Part shown: one piece after another, positions 33,824 through 42,639 of the stretch | How positions within the stretch are numbered: the stretch's first letter is position 1 | Layout of the letters: each line of letters begins with the position of its first letter | DNA from: Actinostola sp. cb2023 | Lineage: Eukaryota; Cnidaria; Anthozoa; Actiniaria; Actinostolidae | Reading direction: 5' to 3' | DNA length: 64,000 nucleotides | Assembly (NCBI GenBank): GCA_033675265.1 | Contig: JAUJYZ010000968.1 | Span: 167,751 to 231,750 of the forward strand | The notes under the pieces: generated by a model | The model's input: the letters and a program-made list of their open reading frames with translations, nothing else | Databases searched by the model: none | Told to the model about the DNA's origin: nothing | Program-made: the position numbers and the translations under genes

Positions 33824-36800
33824 CACATTCCACAAAAGCATTATGACTTTGAAGTAATTTCACTTAATGTCAGGGGAATGAGGGATAAAAATAAGCGCCA
33901 TAAAATGTTAAACTGGTTTGTTAAGCACGGAGCTACTGGTGGGGTAACCTTTGTTCAAGAAACTCATACTACCGCCGACAGCCAGCAAAAATGGGAGGAG
34001 TGTTTCAAAGGCGAAATTATCATGTCGCACGGGGCTAACAATAGTAAAGGGGTTGCTATTCTTATGGGTAATAAGCTCGATCAAACTATAACCGCGAGTG
34101 TTATTGATCAGAAAGGCAGATACATTATTTTACTAGTGGAAATACAGGGCTCTAACTTCTTACTGATTAATAGCTATCAGCCAAACGACGAAAAAAGTCA
34201 AGTGGAAGTTCTGAAAGAAATAATCGAGAAATTGGTTACAATAGATTATCCCGTTGACACTTCAATAATATGGGGAGGCGATTTCAATCTCGTATTTGAC
34301 CTTGACTTAGAAACGTCGGGTGGAAATCCATCGTTAAAACACAAAAGTATAGAAACTATGCAAACAATTTTAATGGATAGTGACTTATGCGACATATGGC
34401 GAGTGCGTAATCCCGATGTAAAGCGCTTCACATGGAGCGGATGTGCACAAGGGAAGAAGAGTAATAGCAGGGACAGATTGTTTAGGAGACTTGATTATTT
34501 ATTTGTTTCAGATAGCCTTCAACCGTTCATTGACAAAACTAGCATCATTCCTGCCCCCTCAACTGACCATCATGCCATCACGTTAAAATTCTGCTCGTTT
34601 AATGAAGGAAAGAAAGGTCCATCGTTCTGGAAGTTCAATAACTCTCTGTTGAGAGATGAGGTTTATGTTAAAGAGGTCAGCACGATAATAGAAAATAAAC
34701 AAAAGAGTTTTCGAAAAGAGGGCATAGCCAGCCCTCAAAACAAATGGGAGTTAATTAAGTACGAAATTAGGAAATTCTCAATATCATATTCGAAGACTAG
34801 GGCTAGAAAGTTTCGTGCACATTACAAAGATATAGAAAACAAAATTCAAAACGTCGAAAGTTTCAGAGGATGGGAAAAGGATGCTGATTTGTTAACAAAA
34901 CATGGACAATATAAATTAGAATTGGAAAATTATAGTAACTATGTAACTGAAGGAATCATACTGAGATCCAGGTGTAAGTGGTACGAGGAGGGAGAAAAAA
35001 ATACAAAATACTTCCTAACATTAGAAAAGAGAAACAAAGCTAAGACGCATATACGTAAATTAGTGGACGGAGATCAAACAATAATAGACCCAACAGATAT
35101 ACAACAAAAGATAACATACTTTTATAGCAGCTTATACTCATCAAAGAGTATGAAATCGGAAGAGGAGTGCTTAACTTTTTTATCAACTTTAAATACTCCG
35201 AAGATATCGGTTGAGGAAAGAATGAAATGCGAAGGTTGTCTTTCATTAAAAGAATGCTATGACGCCCTACAGAAACTGGGATCATCCAAATGCCCAGGCA
35301 ATGACGGTTTAACGAAAGAACTTTACATGACCCTTTGGCCCCTGTTAGGTCCACTTTTAGTAGATTGTTTGAATGAATGTTTTGAGAAGGGCTGCTTAAC
35401 TACATCTCAAAGACAGGCAGTTATTACAATGATTGCAAAACCGGGTAAAGACAATCGCTATTTGAAAAACTGGCGTCCAATAAGCTTGATAAATGTAGAC
35501 GTTAAAATTTGTACCACAGCCCTCTCCGCTAGAATTATTAGTATATTACCTAGTGTCATTCATCCGAATCAAGTTGCCTACATTAAAGACAGAAATATTG
35601 AGGAGCCGATAAAGTTTATTGAGGACCTGTTAGACCATACGTTAGCTGAAAATGAATCATTGCTCCTTTTTGCCGCAGATTTCGAAAAAGCATTCGACAG
35701 TATAGAACATAACTTTATTTTTGCGACATTAAACAACTTTGGGTTCGGAGAGCAGTTTATCAACTGGATTCGTATAATGTTCAACAAGACACAGAGCTGT
35801 GTATTAAACAACGGAACGGCTACAAACTTTTTCGATATAACAAGGGGCACGAAACAAGGAGACCCTATCTCTCCATATTTATTTATCTTAGCCATAGAGA
35901 TAATGGCGATAATGATTCGCGAAAATAGGGACATAAAGGGATTTAATTTAGACAAAGATACTATGTTGAAGATCCTACTTTTTGCTGACGATACAACCTT
36001 CTTTTTGCAAAATTCGGAATCTCTAAAAAAAGTATTGGAAGATTTTAGCAAATTTCAGCTCTATTCATCGTTAAAGATTAATGTGGATAAATCCGAGGTT
36101 GGCTGGATTGGCCCAAGAACAGGGCTCACAATTACTAAACCAGGTGAAAAAGAACTCAAATGGATTGACTTTCACGTTTCGGGTGTCAAAATTTTAGGGG
36201 TACATTTTTCTCATAATAAATTATATCGGGAGAAAAATAATTTTGAACGCATATTTGAAAACTTTAGGACAACACTCTCGATTTGGAATTCTAGAAATCT
36301 CACCCCTTACGGGAAGATACAAATTTTACGGGCGCTAGGTCTCTCTAAACTATATTATATCTGTACTAAAACAGGAGTGAAGGAGAGTTTTATAAAAGAA
36401 GTAAAGTCTGAGGTGGCAAAGTTTGTATGGAATGGGAAAAAACCAAAAATCAAATATAATACACTTATTGGGAATTATGAAGTGGGAGTGTTAAAGCTTC
36501 CTGATTTTGAGAGTATGATTAAAGCGAGTCACTTTAAATGGGCAACTAAACTACTTGATAACACTTATAGTTATTGGAAAGTGCTACCGTTACGGAAACT
36601 GAGAAGTATCGGGGGGCCTGAATGCATCAGAGAAAATTTTGACTGCACAAAAATACCTAAGGACTTGTCTTTATTTTACACTAACGTACTGAATGCATGG
36701 GCTACGTTTTGTGGCACAAAAATCGACGACAATCGGACCGACATTTTAAAACAGTCCCTGTGGAACAACATTTACATTAAAATTGATAAAGGGTACATGC

Positions 36801-37540
36801 AACGACTAGTTAAAAAGGGAATTCTGTTAGTAAGTGATTTATGGGACCCCACCACTGGCTTCAACTGGGAATGGGCGAAAATGAAAGGATTACTGGAGGT
36901 AGATTATATGAGTTGGAGGGGTTTAATTAGTGCTATTCCAGCGGAGTGGAAGAGAGAATTAAAGAAAAATATGCACATGCCTTCACAAGTACATGCTCCA
37001 CAGAGACAAATTGAAATAAGTGGCAAGAAGATTAATATAAACAAAATCAAAACAAAACAGAAGAGAGAATTAAAGAAAAATATGCACATGCCTTCACAAG
37101 TACATGCTCCACAGAGACAAATTGAAATAAGTGGCAAGAAGATTAATATAAACAAAATCAAAACAAAACAGATTTATGACCTATTTATTGACAGAAAGTT
37201 CACTGCTCCAACTTCTCAGCGTAGGTGGCAACAAATCTTTTCAGATATTTCTATTGACTGGGAATCAGCTTATTGTCTGATATATAAAACTACTATTGAT
37301 ACGAAACTTAGATGGTTTCAGTATAAAATACTTATGAATTGTCTATATTTAAATAAGGATCTAGTTAGATTTAAACTCCAAACTTCCCCTCTGTGTTCTT
37401 TCTGTCAATCTAATAACGAAACTATTGAACATATCTTTGTGTACTGTAAAGACTCAGCAACATTATATCTTGATATAACTAATTGGTTAAAACCGTTTAA
37501 AAGGCTGCACATTTACTGCTACTTTCTGTACTTATATTGA
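33824..37540 (+). CDS. LINE ORF2: AP endonuclease and reverse transcriptase
   Basis: The frame opens after a TAA at 33821-33823. The first ATG is 33878, yet the endonuclease begins upstream of it (FEVISLNVRGM), so the catalytic Asn lies before that Met. Endonuclease motifs: FVQETHT, GGDFN, RRLDYLFVSD, STDHHAI. Reverse transcriptase: LKNWRPISLINVD, FAADFEKAFDS, GTKQGDPISPYLF, LLFADDTTFFL. The end has a zinc knuckle (CSFCQSNNETIEHIFVYC). A 37-residue segment is duplicated exactly at 36950-37171. The frame ends at 37540 where the next element begins, so the last residues are foreign or lost. It otherwise looks functional for target-primed reverse transcription. Confidence 0.88.
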   Translation, partial: HIPQKHYDFEVISLNVRGMRDKNKRHKMLNWFVKHGATGGVTFVQETHTTADSQQKWEECFKGEIIMSHGANNSKGVAILMGNKLDQTITASVIDQKGRYIILLVEIQGSNFLLINSYQPNDEKSQVEVLKEIIEKLVTIDYPVDTSIIWGGDFNLVFDLDLETSGGNPSLKHKSIETMQTILMDSDLCDIWRVRNPDVKRFTWSGCAQGKKSNSRDRLFRRLDYLFVSDSLQPFIDKTSIIPAPSTDHHAITLKFCSFNEGKKGPSFWKFNNSLLRDEVYVKEVSTIIENKQKSFRKEGIASPQNKWELIKYEIRKFSISYSKTRARKFRAHYKDIENKIQNVESFRGWEKDADLLTKHGQYKLELENYSNYVTEGIILRSRCKWYEEGEKNTKYFLTLEKRNKAKTHIRKLVDGDQTIIDPTDIQQKITYFYSSLYSSKSMKSEEECLTFLSTLNTPKISVEERMKCEGCLSLKECYDALQKLGSSKCPGNDGLTKELYMTLWPLLGPLLVDCLNECFEKGCLTTSQRQAVITMIAKPGKDNRYLKNWRPISLINVDVKICTTALSARIISILPSVIHPNQVAYIKDRNIEEPIKFIEDLLDHTLAENESLLLFAADFEKAFDSIEHNFIFATLNNFGFGEQFINWIRIMFNKTQSCVLNNGTATNFFDITRGTKQGDPISPYLFILAIEIMAIMIRENRDIKGFNLDKDTMLKILLFADDTTFFLQNSESLKKVLEDFSKFQLYSSLKINVDKSEVGWIGPRTGLTITKPGEKELKWIDFHVSGVKILGVHFSHNKLYREKNNFERIFENFRTTLSIWNSRNLTPYGKIQILRALGLSKLYYICTKTGVKESFIKEVKSEVAKFVWNGKKPKIKYNTLIGNYEVGVLKLPDFESMIKASHFKWATKLLDNTYSYWKVLPLRKLRSIGGPECIRENFDCTKIPKDLSLFYTNVLNAWATFCGTKIDDNRTDILKQSLWNNIYIKIDKGYMQRLVKKGILLVSDLWDPTTGFNWEWAKMKGLLEVDYMSWRGLISAIPAEWKRELKKNMHMPSQVHAPQRQIEISGKKININKIKTKQKRELKKNMHMPSQVHAPQRQIEISGKKININKIKTKQIYDLFIDRKFTAPTSQRRWQQIFSDISIDWESAYCLIYKTTIDTKLRWFQYKILMNCLYLNKDLVRFKLQTSPLCSFCQSNNETIEHIFVYCKDSATLYLDITNWLKPFKRLHIYCYFLYLY
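36950..37171 (+). repeat. Perfect in-frame 111-bp tandem duplication inside ORF2
   Basis: 36950-37060 and 37061-37171 read the same. Each encodes 37 residues beginning KRELKKNMHMPSQVHAPQRQ. It lies between the RT domain and the C-terminal zinc knuckle. No mismatches were seen, so it is recent or an assembly error. Confidence 0.93.
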
Positions 37541-37568
37541 CACCATAACATCATTATGCTCACGTACA

Positions 37569-38600
37569 TTGATTAGATTGATAACTTTCTCTAGTAAAAA
37601 CAAACAAGTTGACGGCTGTGGTATAGGTAACCCTTTGTCATCTGTCCTTGCTAACATCTTTATGAGCAAACTGGAAAAAGAAATCATCCAAAAACACAGT
37701 CCAACCTTCTATAACCGTTATGTGGATGACTGTATTACCAAGAGAAAGACAACCTCCCCAGATCTCCTCCTTCAAGACCTCAACTCGTACCATCAGAACA
37801 TTGTCTTTACAGTAGAAGAAAATCCATCCCATTTCTTGGATACTGCTTTCCAATACAAAGACAATGGCTTCTCCACATCGACCTACAACAAGCCGGGAAA
37901 ACTCCCCACTCATTGGAAATCAGCCATACCCATCAAGTGGAAACGCAATACATTACGAAACGCCCTCCACCGCACCATACAAATAACGTCTAACTGGAAA
38001 TCCGACCTACAAAACATCATCAACAGGTTCCAACACGCTGGATATCCCTGGCACTTCATCCAGAAAGTCATCCACGAATTCGAATATCCCAGTGAACCTA
38101 CCACCATAATCCCTACCAACTGGTTCGATGAACGCCGACCAATCCTTATACGAATTCCTTACTGCCAGAACAACGAACACCAAAGCCGTTCTTTTGTACG
38201 CAAGTTGGAACGTTTCACGCGTGGCCAATACAAATTCATAATCATCTGGAAAACAAAGAAAATGTCCTCTTTGTTCCAGTTGAAGGACAAAAACATCCAC
38301 AAGTCCCACGTAATTTACCATGGAACGTGTATGTCATGCTCTGCCACTTATGTTGGTGAAACAGCCAGGAACGCTGATCTACGTTTTAAAGAACACAGCA
38401 CGCCCAACAGCCAATCAGAACCTGCTCATCACTGCACTCAAAATCCTAATCACAAGTTCGAATGGAACATCATTAGTACAAGCTACCCGTTGGGAATACG
38501 GAAAACACTGGAAGCCCTTTACATTGCTAAATTAAGACCAGACTTAAACAAACAAGTTAAATCCTATCACCTAAATTTATTCCCTAGAGGTATCACTTAA
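37569..38600 (+). CDS. Penelope-like RT tail plus GIY-YIG endonuclease
   Basis: 343 codons with no break. GIGNPLSSVLANIFMSKLE and NRYVDDCI are the RT palm motifs; the Y-V-D-D active site is kept. The thumb region follows (HFLDTAFQYKDNGF, STYNKPGKLPTHWKSAIP). The C-terminal endonuclease has the Cys pair in VIYHGTCMSCSATYVGET, RFKEHSTPNS, and the catalytic Glu region ALYIAKLRPDLNKQ. This order, RT then GIY-YIG, is diagnostic of Penelope-like elements. The N-terminal RT part is gone, so this copy cannot move by itself. Start taken at the first ATG, although the real coding continuity begins near 37590. Confidence 0.85.
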   Translation: MIRLITFSSKNKQVDGCGIGNPLSSVLANIFMSKLEKEIIQKHSPTFYNRYVDDCITKRKTTSPDLLLQDLNSYHQNIVFTVEENPSHFLDTAFQYKDNGFSTSTYNKPGKLPTHWKSAIPIKWKRNTLRNALHRTIQITSNWKSDLQNIINRFQHAGYPWHFIQKVIHEFEYPSEPTTIIPTNWFDERRPILIRIPYCQNNEHQSRSFVRKLERFTRGQYKFIIIWKTKKMSSLFQLKDKNIHKSHVIYHGTCMSCSATYVGETARNADLRFKEHSTPNSQSEPAHHCTQNPNHKFEWNIISTSYPLGIRKTLEALYIAKLRPDLNKQVKSYHLNLFPRGIT

Positions 38601-38639
38601 GTATTTAATTTCATTCACCATTGACCTCCAGCATTGAAC

Positions 38640-38666
38640 CTGATGATGATCGAATGATCGAAAACG
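38640..38666 (+). ncRNA. Hammerhead-ribozyme-like core in the Penelope 3' tail
   Basis: CTGATGA (38640-38646) is followed by a 4-bp stem GATC/GATC around the loop GAAT, then GAAA (38660-38663) and ACG. This is the spacing of the conserved core and stem II of a hammerhead. Penelope-like elements are known to carry such ribozymes. Stems I and III and the cleavage site could not be drawn convincingly, so it may be degenerate. Confidence 0.35.
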
Positions 38667-38808
38667 TTTGCTAACTAATAAGAAAATGTATATCTTACAT
38701 ATGTAATAAAGTAAAGATATACTATACATACTTTTTTAGATCAGAAGCAACTAAGCAGTGGTGAAACAAATAATGATCCAATGAAGCATGTTACTTATAG
38801 AGCCCTAT

Positions 38809-39093
38809 TTACAATAATAACAGATCAATAGCGCTTTCCAATAGATAAATGTCAACATCTGGATTGAACATAAACTTGGTGGAAACTAATTGCATGTCAA
38901 TCATTTGTGGTCAACCAAAGAAGTTATCATGTTGACCTTTTCTTTTTTTTAAGAAGTTGATCTTCGCATTGTCTTCTTCAACTTCAATGTTCTCCACTCT
39001 TCCAATGTACCAATCATCCTTTCCGTAAATAACCGCAACCCAAGTATTGACCTGTATCTTTTGAATATCAATTTTGCGATTGAAGAAATCCAC
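38809..39093 (-). pseudogene. C-terminal fragment with tudor/SH3-like segment
   Basis: WVAVIYGKDDWYIGRVENIE and AKINFLKKRKGQHDNFFG are followed by an in-frame TGA where Trp would be expected. The frame then stays open for about 35 more codons (PQMIDMQLVSTKFMF) to a TAA. The pattern resembles the small beta-barrel at the end of transposon-associated proteins in cnidarian genomes. Only one exon is visible. Family uncertain. Confidence 0.45.
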
Positions 39094-40075
39094 CCAATTA
39101 TCTTTTCAGTTGAACTACATTTAGCACATGAGAAGTTGGAAGTATGAAATGGTCCCTATTTCAGAATTTCTCTTGGTTTCGTCATCCCCAAGTACACCAC
39201 AATTTGCCGAGAGGCCGACGAAAATGCAAGCAAATATAATATGTAAATTGAAAATATACTTTTGTCTCGGACTTTAATTGTTTTTTATTTTAGTTTTCAC
39301 TGTAAATTAACACCTTTGACATTTTAGGAGTTCTTTTTAAAACAGTCCATTTTTAAATCAGAGTAACCAACTTATATCAAATACAACCCCTAATCGTTAG
39401 GGCTTCTAAAACATCTTAGTTTAACTCTTTCAGCACAAGGTTTCTTTGATGACTAAGCTGATCATGGTAACTGCATGGGTTCGAAGATTCTTAAGCAGCT
39501 TAGAGTGACAGGAGGATTGACCAGAAAGGAATTATTTGTAGCTGAGACCGTTTGGATTAAGTCAGTACAATCCGAGATGAAGCAACAAGAAAGCTTTGAG
39601 CAACTGAAGGGTAAGTTGGGCGTGGTTGATGAAGAAGGTGTGCTGGGATGCAAGGGGAGGCTTTGCAATGCTGAGTTGGAGGGTGATGCCTCGATGCCCA
39701 TCCTCTTACCTAGGGGTAATAGACTTACTGACTTGATTGTATTAGACTGCCATGGGAAGGTACATCAGTGGGACGAGAGCTACTCTTTCAGAGTTAAAGT
39801 GTATATCACCTGAAATTTTTTGTTATTTCTATGAAAAGTCTTAGATAAGTAGAATATAATTTTAAAAGTTTGGAACGAAAATCACAACATTATCATCGTA
39901 TTTTTGGCTCGCAAAGTTCGTAAAAGAGCCAAATTTCCGAGCTTACAAAGAGGACTGGTACGAGTGGCTCGTGACGTCATCGCAGGGATCACTTCTCTTG
40001 GTCAACAAAGAAACACACGAGAGTTCACGAGAGTCTACTTGTAGTTGGTTTCAGTTGGTTTAGTTTTCCCTGAAT

Positions 40076-40618
40076 ATGTCGAGCGATAGCGATATTTCTC
40101 TCTCAGAACAAAGCGAAGTTGACTCTGAAGTCAATTTCCAACAAAATTACGCACTGGAGAGCGAGAATATAAATTCCCTTGTGGCTGAAGATCTCGAACA
40201 CCTACATGTAGGTGCCTACCACTCATACCAGCCATATTCAGATGAACCTCTCGCTGACGAAGACTGGTTTTCCGAATTTTATGACGAAAAAGAACAGGAA
40301 GAAGAACGAGTTCATGAACTTCAAAGACGTCTCGATGGAGATGAAGCTGTTAGTTCGTGGTAAGGAGCCTATTAACTGTTGAATCTTTTTACATTCGCTG
40401 TATAAAGAAGTCACGGCACGGACGTGCCATGCCGTGACTTTTTACTTCAGTCATACACAGGCCTACATTTGTAGTCACGAAAGTACCACAAGCATATGAA
40501 ATCTGCTCAACAAGTACGTGTGCTAACCTCTATGTAGTCCTTTATATCTCCTCTATTTTATTTCAGGTGTCAATGTGGAAAGTGCGAGATCACATATCTT
40601 CAGAGCGCCAAAGAGTGA
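40076..40618 (+). pseudogene. P2X7-ballast-like protein, exon 1 plus truncated exon 2
   Basis: Exon 1 (40076-40359) encodes an acidic N-terminus (MSSDSDISLSEQSEVDSEV; YSDEPLADEDWFSEF; RRLDGDEAVSS) and ends at a GTAAGG donor. Exon 2 starts after TTTCAG at 40567, completes the Trp codon and gives CQCGKCEITYLQ, the W-C-x-C-G-x-C start of the Cys-rich domain that forms the C-terminal ballast of vertebrate P2X7 receptors. It then stops after about 17 codons, at the deletion junction. No transmembrane segment is present. The related gene at 58681 shows the rest of the domain. Function in the transposon is unknown. Confidence 0.72.
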
Positions 40619-40960
40619 TCGTGCAGACATTGTCGTGACCTCTTTTGGCTTGTGGATTGATGGTACTACACAAATACCCACGCTATCACACTTGAGCCGA
40701 GGACGAATAGCTGCTGTTTGCCCTTCCAATTTAGAAAACATATTGCAGTAATCCTCAGGCCGAAAGTGCTTGGAGCAGATCACCGAGTTTTTTGTGGCTT
40801 TCCATTTATCGCGATACCGCAGAACAAAATCAACCCATGTGTTTCTCCTCGCTTTAGCTTCGGGCCGCTGATCTTCGAAATACGGAATTCTGTGTAATGA
40901 GATGTTCTTCTGTAGACTGGCTTCGTTGTCGCAGTTATAAACTACACAACGATCAGGCAT
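40553..40960 (-). CDS. THAP-domain protein, N-terminal part of a transposase
   Basis: 135 codons. THAP zinc residues: Cys5, Cys10, Cys62 and His65 (CSKHF). Also Trp42 and the end motif VVPSIH at 98-103. This is a DNA-binding domain typical of Kolobok transposases and of host THAP proteins. After about residue 110 the frame runs into the antisense of the P2X7-like exon 2, which marks an internal deletion that removed the DDE domain. The start ATG (40960) is about 310 bp from the right end of the element. It could still make a short DNA-binding protein able to compete with transposase; that is inference. Confidence 0.8.
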   Translation of the reverse strand: MPDRCVVYNCDNEASLQKNISLHRIPYFEDQRPEAKARRNTWVDFVLRYRDKWKATKNSVICSKHFRPEDYCNMFSKLEGQTAAIRPRLKCDSVGICVVPSIHKPKEVTTMSARSLFGALKICDLALSTLTPEIK

Positions 40961-41481
40961 TTTCGTAAAACAAGAACAAGACTACTAGTTTTTAAAATTT
41001 ACTCGACCAGAAACTTTTCACACTGAAAGAAACCAAAACAATCACTGCTTGAATCAGCTCATCCCTGAGATGACGTCACAGAATGCTCGACCCATTCTTA
41101 CTTCCTTTCTCGAAATTATTTGCACAGGAAGCCCAAATCTAGCTCTTTTACGGACTTTGCGAGCCAAAAATACGATGATAATGTTGTGATTTTCGTTCCA
41201 AACTTTTAAAATTATTTTCTACCTATCTAAGACTTTTCATAGAAATTAAAAAAAATTTCAGGTGATATACACTTTAAGGACGTGCTTTTGGGTACCCAAG
41301 GGAAGGCAAGTTGTGAAACGATTGGTAAATAGGTGTGTTGTTTGTAAGAAGCTTGAAGGGAAAGCGTACTCAACACCACCCGTAGCAGATCTTCCAGACG
41401 ATAGGGTAAGACAAACTGAGCCATTCTCAAAGGTGGGAGTAGATTTCGCTGGGCCTTTGTACTATAAAACAACGACAGGTA

Positions 41482-42236
41482 GCCTGATGTGTTTACAATT
41501 ATTCGCCATTCTCACAGTTGCTCCCCTCACTACACCGTCCTTCCCTCGCACAAGCCTCTCGATCACTCCCAATCTCCATTGGTTTCTCCTCTTATTCTCA
41601 TCAGTCACCACAACCACATCTCCTATCTTTACTGACCCGCCTTGTTTGCCTTTCCTACTGTCATGGTGTTCTCTCAAGTGTGACAGATATTCTGTTCTCC
41701 ATCGATTCCAGAAGTGTTGTAGCTTTAAGCCGAGATATTTGAACCTCGCGCTGTAAGTGACATTATCCAATTCGTCGTCTAACTTTCTCACCTGCTCTGG
41801 CATCGACTTCAACCTTCTCCCCTGTACAAGGTCAATGGTCTCGCATTTAGCGTGCCTTCTATTTCCAGTCAATCCTATTTGTTTCCAGATACGCCGTCAT
41901 TTCTGGGTGGTTTTGTAATTCTCGGAGGGCTCGTTCAGTGGCTCTGTCGGACACTATGAGCGTAGGTGCTCCCCTCCTGGCTGCAAATCGCCTTAGACAT
42001 CTTCTAAATGTCTCTGCCCTTAAATCCTGTACTAAGTCTAGGTGTACCGCCCTCGTCACACAGCAAGTAAATAACGCAACATAACACTTCTCCATACTAC
42101 CTGTCGTTGTTTTATAGTACAAAGGCCCGGCGATATCGACTCCCACCTTTGCGAATGGCTCAGTTTGTCTTACCCTATAGTCTGGAAGATCTGCTACGGG
42201 TGGTGTAAACACATCAGGCTCTCTAGACCTATCCAA
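41482..42236 (-). pseudogene. BEL/Pao integrase and C-terminal domain, inverted copy
   Basis: 42236-41859 reads KVGVDIAGPLYYKTTTGSME, VALFTCCVTRAVHLDLVQDL and LIVSDRATERALRELQNHPE (integrase core; the second Asp is in VSD). A frame change leads into 41872-41462 with KCETIDLVQGRRLKSMPEQV, LGLKLQHFWNRWRTEYLSHL and KIGDVVVVTDENKRRNQW, the DUF5641-type C-terminal part. It lies head-on against the plus-strand copy; both contain PPVADLP and GPLYYKTTTGS. Confidence 0.8.
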
Positions 42237-42254
42237 AAGTTACACCCTGTCGAG

Positions 42255-42520
42255 ATCCATAGTGACGAGAGTGAAACACCAGGTGCACAGGGCTTGGGCC
42301 AGAATGGAGCGAACGCGAGTGTGAGACCGAGACGTGCGGCAGCGATTGACGCATTGAGCAAGATGGCCATGCTAGAGATGCTTGACTCAGTATGAGTCAA
42401 GGGGGGAGAGTGGTTTCTCCTCTTAATTCTCATCAGTCACCACAACCACATCTCCTATCTTTACTGACCGGCCTTGTTTGCCTTTCCTACTGTCATGGTG
42501 TTCTCTCAAGTGTGACATTG
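42255..42520. pseudogene. Rearranged BEL/Pao 3' fragments
   Basis: On the plus strand RPRRAAAIDALSKMAMLEML is followed by a stop and the purine run AAGGGGGGAGAG, like a pol end and polypurine tract. From about 42410 the sequence repeats 41580-41690 (DUF5641 antisense) almost exactly. This is a scrambled junction of two copies. Confidence 0.55.
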
Positions 42521-42639
42521 TCACAAGTACCTTTACGAGAAAGTTTTGTAATTTTCTTGTATTATTTGCTTAGAATTCGTGTAATACTGTTATAAATCAA
42601 GGCAAATTGGGATGGAGTTTTAGAAGTCGTTTATAAAAC

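Larger units (their letters stand above)
32400..37540 (+). mobile_element. Tx1/L1-like non-LTR retrotransposon, nearly full length
   Basis: Two long open frames in the L1/Tx1 order: ORF1 with a coiled coil, and ORF2 with apurinic endonuclease, reverse transcriptase and a C-terminal zinc knuckle. The 5' start is estimated. The 3' end is replaced at about 37541 by a Penelope-like element, so the 3' UTR is missing. Few disabling changes, so a recent copy. Confidence 0.85.
37541..38705 (+). mobile_element. 5'-truncated Penelope-like element
   Basis: The tail of a reverse transcriptase is followed by a GIY-YIG-type endonuclease, then a 3' tail with a hammerhead-like motif. It abuts the truncated LINE at about 37541. 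Most of the RT (fingers and part of the palm) is missing, as is usual for truncated copies. Confidence 0.8.
39798..41273. mobile_element. TTAA-flanked Kolobok-like element with P2X7-like and THAP genes
   Basis: About 160-bp inverted ends begin AGTGTATATCACCTGAAATT (left 39798; complement ends 41273). TTAA lies on both sides (39794-39797, 41274-41277), and the target can be checked because it lies in a known coding region. Inside, a P2X7-like gene starts near the left end (+) and a THAP gene near the right end (-), each about 300 bp in from its end and pointing inward. The bodies of both are lost at a junction near 40620, so this is an internally deleted, non-autonomous copy. Confidence 0.85.
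39447..41481 (+). pseudogene. BEL/Pao integrase region, interrupted by a TTAA element
   Basis: Left piece (39447-39793): MVTAWVRRFL, LTRKELFVAETVWIKSVQ, CKGRLCNAEL, MPILLPRGNRLTDLIVLDCH. Right piece (41278-41481): FWVPKGRQVVKRLVNRCVVC, KVGVDFAGPLYYKTTTGS. Together these are the zinc-binding and first catalytic part of a BEL/Pao integrase. A complete 1.5-kb element sits between them at a TTAA inside the coding sequence. The right piece ends abruptly at 41481, where an inverted BEL/Pao segment begins. One small frame change lies before the insertion. Confidence 0.82.
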
